From the NCBI RefSeq assembly GCF_021535135.1, contig NZ_CP091036.1, forward strand, positions 3,348,001 to 3,412,000: a stretch of DNA of 64,000 nt. Reading direction: 5' to 3'. Shown one piece after another: positions 58,874 to 64,000 of this stretch. The notes under the pieces are model-generated. The model did not search any database and was not told the DNA's origin. It saw only the letters and a program-made list of their open reading frames with translations. Made by a program: the position numbers and the translations under genes. This DNA comes from Antarcticibacterium sp. 1MA-6-2 (GTDB lineage: Bacteria > Bacteroidota > Bacteroidia > Flavobacteriales > Flavobacteriaceae). Each line of letters begins with the position of its first letter. Position 1 is the first letter of the stretch.

Positions 58874-60083
58874 GTGAAAAAACAGGATATATATATTAGA
58901 GTTGGAACCCAATATTATAAGCAGGTTAAAATACCTAGTATTTCCGGTCATATAGGTGAATCCTTGGTGCTTTGGAATATTGAAACCATTAGGCAAGATC
59001 ATGGGAAGACATATCTTGGGGCAATTCCAAAATTTGATGGTTTCACTTGTATTCCAGATCATTTAAATTTTAGATATTCCTACCACAATTTTTACAACAC
59101 TTATGCACCCCTCAGTCATAAATGGGGTGAAGGTGAATGCCCGGTTTCCTTAAATTTTATAAAGCACATCTTTGGAAGTCATTATGAACTGGGTCTTGAC
59201 TACCTGCAATTATTGTATGTAAAACCTACCCAGATCCTTCCAATCCTTTGCCTGGTATCCCGGGAACGCTCAACAGGAAAAAGTACTTTTCTAAAGTGGC
59301 TGAAATTGATCTTTGAGAACAACCTAAAATATCTCACCAATGACAGCTTTACCAGCCAGTTCAATTCAGACTGGGCCAATAAACTCCTCATTTGTATAGA
59401 TGAAGTGCTTTTTAATAAAGAAGAACTAACTGAAAGGATCAAATACTTAAGCACTACGAATTTTAATAAACTGGAGGCTAAAGGAAAAGATAAAAGGGAA
59501 GTAGAGTTCTTTGGTAAGTTTATCCTATGCAGTAATAATGAAGAAAACTTCATAAAGATCGACCACCACGAAACCCGTTTCTGGGTCATACAGGTGCCTT
59601 CCATAACAAAAGAGCAAACAGAATTTCTTGAAGCCCTAGCTGTAGAGATTCCGGCTTTTCTGAATTACCTGAAGAAGCGGAAACTCTCAACTAAACACCA
59701 AACCCGTATGTGGTTTTCTGCTGATCAAATAGAAACACCTGCCCTGAAGAAGCTGGTTCAGAACAACCGGAACCGGGTAGAAAGAGAATTAGCTAGGTAT
59801 TTTTATGATGGTGATGGAAAACCACGACCTGGAGCAGCTCGATCTCTGTCCGCTGGATGCCTTCAATGCCATCAGTAAAACAAGGCTGCGCACCGATCTT
59901 ACCCAAATAAGAAAGATCCTGAAGAAGGATTGGAAACTAGAGAACCAGCCTAATTCCAATCACTACCGGAAGTTTGTCATCTGGTCGGATGGCAGCACCA
60001 ATTTTCAGGATGCTAAAGGACGCTATTTCACTATAGATAAAAGTTTCTTGCTGGAGAACTTTGAGGAGGAAAAATTCAGCTGA
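58874..60083 (+). CDS. DUF5906-like primase-helicase (frameshifted)
   Basis: Superfamily 3-like replication helicase of mobile elements. The GTG start (MKKQDIYIRVG) is followed by an N-terminal domain and the ATPase: Walker A SRERSTGKST (about 129-138), Walker B LLICIDEV (about 171-178) and sensor-like FILCSNNEENFIKID. The frame breaks near 59792-59798 (GCTAGGT). GCCGGT as an RCCGGY lesion restores the frame; a T-run error just after is also possible. The tail resumes ENHDLEQLDLCPLDAF. About 403 residues corrected. It suggests the element can replicate after excision. Confidence 0.8.
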
Positions 60084-60165
60084 ATTAAATTCTCCAGGGA
60101 AAATTGATGAAACGATGAAAAAATGATGACGGGAAACCTTCAGTGTTTGATGAGGGTTTCAGCTG

Positions 60166-60312
60166 CTGTCATCGAATCATCGAAATAAAAGTTGCTTTTG
60201 AAAGAAAAAGTTTAGAGACTATATATTTTTTGATGAATTGATGATAAAGTAAGATAAAACCAGTAATAGCAAGGGTTACGGCTGTCATCATTCTGTCATC
60301 AAACTGTCATCA
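60166..60312 (+). repeat. CTGTCATCA iterons, three at exact 11-nt period plus an outlier
   Basis: CTGTCATCA occurs at 60282, 60293 and 60304, exactly 11 nt apart, with a fourth CTGTCATC at 60166. Related GATGA strings lie at 60100-60250 on the opposite strand sense. They fill the gap between the primase-helicase and primase genes and look like initiator- or regulator-binding iterons. Confidence 0.75.
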
Positions 60313-60379
60313 AAATAAAAATGATGAATAAAGAGAAGAGTTGAATGATTCCACACAGAACCGAATTTGGAAATATAAA

Positions 60380-61243
60380 ATGCTGATGAAAACAAAAAGA
60401 ATAAGCTGTGAAAGCGCTCGTAGCATTTGCATCGTCAAAACTCTTGAGAGGTTGGGCCACTTTCCCAGCCGCATTTCGGAAAAAGAAGCCTGGTTTCTAA
60501 GTCCCCTTCGGTCAGAAACCCATGCCTCTTTTAAGGTATCTCTTCCCCTGAACAGGTGGTATGACTTCGGAATTGGAAGAGGAGGAAACGTGATAGATCT
60601 GGTATGCCTTGTCTCTAATTGTTCGGTTATAGATGCATTATCCTATCTCTCAGATGAACTTCCGGTATTATCAAACTATGGTAAATACGAATTTAGGGAA
60701 AGGAAAACAAAGCCTAAAAATATAGTACTCAGGGTGAAAACAATAGAACATCCCTTACTGAAGAAGTACCTTATTTCCCGAAAAATTTCAATTTCAGTAG
60801 CTAAAATCTACTGTAGGGAAATTTGGTTTGAATGCAATGGAAGGATATTCTTTGCCGTGGGTCTTGAGAACCATTTGCTCGGATGGGAGCTTCGGAATTT
60901 GTACTCCAAAAGTTCCACCTCACCTAAGAGTTACTCCTATAGGAAGAAGGATAAACAACATCTTGTAGTGTTGGAAGGGATGTTCGATCTCTTATCTCTG
61001 GCTATCATATCTCCGGAAGAAGTAGAAAATTCAGATCTGCTGATTCTGAATTCCCTTTCCTTTATTCCTCAGGTTCTACCCCTTTTAGAAAACTACGTTA
61101 CAATTAGTTTATACCTGGACAGGGATTTTTCAGGTTTAGAAGCCACGGGCAATTTGTTGAGAAGCAGCCCAAAAATCATCGATAGAAGTTCAATTTATAC
61201 AGGCTTTAAAGACTTAAATGAAAAACTTCTGAATACAAAATGA
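60380..61243 (+). CDS. Toprim-domain DNA primase-like protein
   Basis: About 287 residues. The start at ATG 60380 is preferred to a TTG 39 nt upstream. The N-terminal part resembles a CHC2 zinc-finger primase domain (FLSPLRSETHASFKVSLPLNRWYDFG, GNVIDLVCL) but lacks the zinc cysteines. The Toprim domain follows: catalytic Glu in LVVLEGMFDLLSL and the DxD in LYLDRDFSGLEA. Typical of Bacteroidota mobilizable elements, and probably acts with the upstream helicase in element replication. Confidence 0.82.
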   Translation: MLMKTKRISCESARSICIVKTLERLGHFPSRISEKEAWFLSPLRSETHASFKVSLPLNRWYDFGIGRGGNVIDLVCLVSNCSVIDALSYLSDELPVLSNYGKYEFRERKTKPKNIVLRVKTIEHPLLKKYLISRKISISVAKIYCREIWFECNGRIFFAVGLENHLLGWELRNLYSKSSTSPKSYSYRKKDKQHLVVLEGMFDLLSLAIISPEEVENSDLLILNSLSFIPQVLPLLENYVTISLYLDRDFSGLEATGNLLRSSPKIIDRSSIYTGFKDLNEKLLNTK

Positions 61244-61357
61244 GTGCAAATAAAAGTTACCTAAAGAGAGTGTTATATTTTTTTGAGTAGCAAAGCAAGA
61301 TGTGTCATTGTAATGACAATCTTACTTTACGCCCGGAGGTTGCAAAGTTTTTTAAAA

Positions 61358-61654
61358 ATGAAGAGGGAATACATCCAGATCCGTTGCTCGATCTATGAAA
61401 AGAAGCTACTCAAAAGAAGGGCGGCCAGGGCAGGAATTTCCCTTTCAGAATATCTTCGTTCCACTGCCTTTGAACGAAATGTTGTAGAACGGATTACTCC
61501 GGAGCAGTTGGAATATTACCGGATGCTGGTACAGTATAAAAACAATTTTGCCAGGATCAGCAGTATGTTCAAAAAGCGGGACCCAAAACTGGCTGCAACG
61601 GTGGAGAAGCTTGCGGAGGAAATAAGGAGCCATTTAAAAAACTTTAAAAAATGA
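61358..61654 (+). CDS. mobC: MobC-like relaxosome protein
   Basis: 98 residues from ATG 61358 (MKREYIQIRCSIYEKK). A ribbon-helix-helix DNA-binding start (IRCSIYEKKLLKRRAARAGISLSEYLRSTAF) and a helical tail match the MobC/MobA-accessory family, which binds oriT and helps the relaxase nick. Its stop overlaps the relaxase ATG (ATGA), so they are translationally coupled. Confidence 0.85.
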   Translation: MKREYIQIRCSIYEKKLLKRRAARAGISLSEYLRSTAFERNVVERITPEQLEYYRMLVQYKNNFARISSMFKKRDPKLAATVEKLAEEIRSHLKNFKK

Positions 61655-62517
61655 TCGGGAAAGGACATTCCATCTCCAGAACAGGAGCATCTATTGCGTA
61701 TGGCTGGAACCAGGAGAAAGAAGCTGAAGTTGTACTCAAAGAGTACCTGGCCGGAGATACCCCTGAAGAAATTACTGAAGAGTTTAAGATCATCCAGTCC
61801 CAAAACCAACGTTGCATTAATAACACCCTGAGTTTTGTTGTAAGTCCTACCATAGAAGATGGAAAGAACCTAAGCAGGAAAGATCTGGGAGAAGTTGCGA
61901 GGCGTTTTTTACAGGAAATGAAACTAACAAACCATCAGGCCATTGCATTTGTACATCGGGACAAACAGCATACGCATATTCATATCTACGTCAACAGGAT
62001 CAGTCTTACCGGAGAAGTTTACAAAGACAATTTTATTGGAAAGCGGAGCCAGCTGGCTGCAGATAAGGTGGCAAAAGAATTAGGACTTACAAGAGTACGG
62101 GAAGTACAAAAGGAAAAGCTTCAGGAGTTAAATGGAATCCGGCAGGAAATTAGAAAGATCCATGAAAAAGTGTTGGGTTCAAGGCCAAAATCACTCGACA
62201 GTTATATCAGACAGATGCAAGAGCATAAAGTGAAAGTGATTCCTACTATCAACAAATCCAACGAGCTACAGGGGTTTCGGTTTGAATACAAAGGAGTAAA
62301 TCTAAAAGCAAGCGAGGTACACCGGAACATGAGTGGCAATAGACTGATTGCTGAAATATCACGGAATAGAAGTTGGACCAGGTCAATTGAAGCGCCCAAA
62401 AGCCTGCAGATTCTGGACAAAACAGTACAATTAAGTGCCAGTCTTACAACCAAAATAGGCAAAGAACTCATTAAAGGAGTTATTAAAAGAGCATTGGATA
62501 CGGGAATTGGTATTTGA
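61651..62517 (+). CDS. Relaxase/mobilization nuclease
   Basis: Nicks oriT and leads DNA during transfer. The 288 residues show an N-terminal catalytic domain with the three-histidine metal site HTHIH at 107-111 (QHTHIHIYVNRIS). A nucleophilic Tyr is likely among the N-terminal tyrosines (Y17 in ASIAYGWN). The C-terminal half carries QMQEHKVKVIPTINKSNELQGFRFEYKG, seen in Bacteroidota MobB-like relaxases. Complete in one frame and coupled to mobC. Confidence 0.9.
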   Translation: MIGKGHSISRTGASIAYGWNQEKEAEVVLKEYLAGDTPEEITEEFKIIQSQNQRCINNTLSFVVSPTIEDGKNLSRKDLGEVARRFLQEMKLTNHQAIAFVHRDKQHTHIHIYVNRISLTGEVYKDNFIGKRSQLAADKVAKELGLTRVREVQKEKLQELNGIRQEIRKIHEKVLGSRPKSLDSYIRQMQEHKVKVIPTINKSNELQGFRFEYKGVNLKASEVHRNMSGNRLIAEISRNRSWTRSIEAPKSLQILDKTVQLSASLTTKIGKELIKGVIKRALDTGIGI

Positions 62518-62534
62518 CATTAAAATCCTGAGCG

Positions 62535-62985
62535 ATGAAAAAACTAGACGAGATCATGGAACTGATGGCAGATGAAATGGCTGATTTTAAAACTGCTATT
62601 TTGCAACTTCAATTGCTTTCCGGGCTATTAACTGAGCTGAGCATCCCCATCAGCACAGAAGCGATGGAAAAGAACCTGCACCAATTCCTAAAAAAGCAGG
62701 AATTGGAAAGCCGGGAAAGGGATGAAATTTTAAAGTCTATTGATCAAAAACTAAAAAACGCCAGAATTATTCCTAGTTATCTTCTCATCCTTTTCGGCGC
62801 ACTGGGAATCTTTGCCTTAGGATTGGTGGGGTATTTCAGTTACACCGCAAATGCACAACGGGAAGAAAACTCTCAAATCTACTAAGTTATTTTTAGAATC
62901 TGAAAATCAGCTCCAACAGGAATTTTTTGCGGCACATTCTGAAATTAAAGAAAAGTATTGCCAGTGGATAGATGATCAAAAGTAA
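62535..62985 (+). CDS. Coiled-coil membrane protein of the mobilization operon (frameshifted)
   Basis: Follows the relaxase by 17 nt. A helical N-terminus (about 1-75) leads to one membrane segment (about 80-102, LLILFGALGIFALGLVGYF) and then a break at ACTAAGT (62881-62887). The next frame gives LFLESENQLQQEFFAAHSEIKEKYCQWIDDQK. The lesion is RCCGGY type; TACCGGTTA restores QIYRLFLESE. About 149 residues corrected. Third mob genes of this shape are usual in such elements; function is unknown. Confidence 0.75.
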
Positions 62986-63531
62986 GATTTGTAATGACAA
63001 TTAAGAAGCACTTCGGTTTGCGACAAATGCCCTGAAACACCTTAAAACCGTCACAATTTTGCGACAAATACAGTATTAAATGAGCTCTCCTTTTGAGCAG
63101 GGGATAATTAAGATATATAAGATTTACAGTAAATCTTCTGGAAACCCTTAAGAACAGGCAAAAATTTACAGTAAAACGTAAGTAGGATGCGCCCTATGCT
63201 GTTTTTTCTTAACGCTTAACTTCCCGTACACTAAAAAAACAGCATAGGATCCGGCGCAGGTAAGTTATGGTAGATTTTAGGGGAAAAATGATTTTCGATA
63301 GTATTACTTGCTTTGAAAAGTTCATAAACATGTTGGTCAATATGCCAAAAGTAAATAATTGTTCTTATTGACATTGCATTAATAAAACCGTTTAGTAAAT
63401 ATTTTTATAGTAAAGCCAGAACTCAAGAATTTTTGCCTCACAACATAGTATTAGTTCTGGTAGATTTAGGGCTTGCAGCACTTCGCTGCGCTTCGTTTGC
63501 GTTTTACCAGCAGCCGACTGAATGTTATTTT
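62986..63531. other. Non-coding region with repeated motifs downstream of the mob genes
   Basis: 545 nt without a gene. TTTGCGACAAAT occurs at 63017-63028 and 63058-63069; TTTACAGTAAA at 63123-63133 and 63165-63175; a large inverted repeat follows at 63188-63258. CCAGAACT (63416) and AGTTCTGG (63453) are another inverted pair, then a GCAGC/GCTGC hairpin near 63475. Confidence 0.7.
63188..63258. repeat. Large bipartite inverted repeat, oriT- or recombination-site-like
   Basis: TGCGCC then CCTATGCTGTTTTTT (63193-63207) faces AAAAAACAGCATAGG (63234-63248), then GGCGCA (63253-63258). Fifteen exact pairs plus a 6-bp outer pair enclose a 26-nt centre. It lies downstream of relaxase genes, a usual oriT setting. 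Confidence 0.7.
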
Positions 63532-64000
63532 TTAAGCCAAGGCTATAATCTTTTTCCCGTCCCGCATAAATTTTTGGATGTCGTTTGATTTCTGCATTGC
63601 TTGAATAATGGCGTGAAGTTCCACGAAAAGTCCGCTTTTGCCGAAAAAGTTAAAGAAATCAGCATGTTTATCGAGTATCTCGTATAATTTATCCAACTGG
63701 GTTCCTTTCCGCTTAAAATCAATATGTTTACCTCCTCTTTTATTTGCTATATATTTTATAATAACTTCTCTGGATATTCTATGACCATCGAAAAAAAGGA
63801 AGTTCCATTAAGGTAGCTAGTAAAATTAAACTTATAATCTTCAGCGTGATAAAAGTTTGTGTTTCCTGCACCTCCTAATATAATTAAAGCAACTTCATGA
63901 GTTAAAAAAGTAGCTCCGCCCGCTACGGCACAAACTATTTTTCTGTCTTCATCTGCATCAAGATAAAGATCAAGGTTAGGGGCTGCAATAACAGGAGATG
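63532..64000 (-). CDS. Unrecognised cargo protein, 5' end beyond the window (frameshifted)
   Basis: Minus-strand gene entering from the right edge. It reads VIAAPNLDLYLDADEDRKIV and AVAGGATFLTHEVALIILGGAG, then FNFTSYLNGTSF; near 63789-63797 a run of seven A (T in the sense strand) shifts the frame to FDGHRISREVIIKYIANKRGGKHIDFK and LYEILDKHADFFNFFGKSG, ending KKIIALA. At least 157 residues. I do not know the family. A Gly-rich hydrophobic helix and a lysine-rich middle are the only visible traits. Not a mobility gene, so it may be element cargo. Confidence 0.55.

Larger units (their letters stand above)
56605..64000 (+). mobile_element. Integrative mobilizable element next to tRNA-Asp (right end outside window)
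   Basis: From tRNA-Asp to the window end the genes are all mobility genes: tyrosine integrase, primase-helicase, Toprim primase, MobC, relaxase and a coiled-coil membrane protein, plus dense repeats. There are no conjugation (Tra) or VirD4-type genes, so it depends on a helper for transfer. No second copy of the tRNA 3' end is seen, so the far boundary lies beyond 64000. Confidence 0.85.

Noticed and set aside
1248..62887. Programmed ribosomal frameshifting as the cause of the many frame breaks
   Set aside because: The breaks occur in unrelated housekeeping genes, shift by +1, +2 or -1/-2, lack slippery heptamers, and instead share the RCCGGY replacement.

Overview
The window is chromosomal DNA from a member of the Bacteroidota, most likely family Flavobacteriaceae (Gramella/Salinimicrobium-like). 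The signs are moderately AT-rich DNA, promoters of the TTG-N17-19-TAnnTTTG type, a DnaE polymerase with an N-terminal DnaQ-like exonuclease, type IX secretion parts (a PorT-like protein and a C-terminal sorting domain), a SusC-style TonB receptor with a carboxypeptidase-regulatory-like domain, and gene orders such as pyrH-frr, rpsP-rimM and hemD-DUF4271.

Layout. 1-3.2 kb: ExbB, a small membrane protein, two ExbD and a PorT-like barrel (energy transduction and secretion). 3.2-14.1 kb, minus strand: membrane protein, rpoN, RluA-type pseudouridine synthase, asnS, MMPL/RND transporter, DUF5686 barrel, frr, pyrH. 14.3-18.4 kb: zinc metallopeptidase, ferritin, an Lrp regulator beside a saccharopine-dehydrogenase-like enzyme, DUF423. 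18.4-26.7 kb: pckA, hemD, DUF4271, then dolichol-phosphate-mannose-synthase-like GT2, pyrC, DUF4296, an epimerase and tyrS. 27-35.2 kb: LuxE-like protein, a four-gene TonB receptor/lipoprotein operon and a divergent PhoB/PhoR-like pair. 35-44 kb: glycosyltransferase, trmB, LysE, an alkyltransferase-like protein, Mrp, NifU-C, ferredoxin-NADP reductase, ferredoxin, phosphoesterase, acyl-CoA dehydrogenase, tRNA methyltransferase. 44.2-45.7 kb: an IS110-family element with a candidate bridge RNA. 45.7-56.4 kb: rimM, rpsP, PA2169-type protein, LytTR regulator and kinase, dnaE, trxA, DUF58. 56.5 kb to the end: tRNA-Asp followed by an integrative mobilizable element with tyrosine integrase, primase-helicase, Toprim primase, MobC and relaxase. 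It is rich in inverted repeats and iterons, and its far end lies outside the window.

The most striking feature cuts across all regions. More than 20 genes, including essential ones (dnaE, asnS, rpsP, rimM, pyrC), carry frameshifts. Twenty-nine of about 34 frameshifts fall where conserved protein sequence calls for or permits the hexamer RCCGGY, replaced by CTTAAG-, CTTAG-, CTAAG-, CCTAGG- or CTAGG-like strings or short deletions. Intact RCCGGY is nearly absent (two copies found by eye), while CCGG in other contexts is common and undamaged. I read this as systematic base-calling failure at a modified motif, meaning the genome probably carries an RCCGGY-specific DNA methyltransferase and most of these genes are intact in the cell. 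Frameshifted genes are therefore annotated as single CDS spans, and each 'RCCGGY lesion' is noted. The remaining shifts are mostly in homopolymers.
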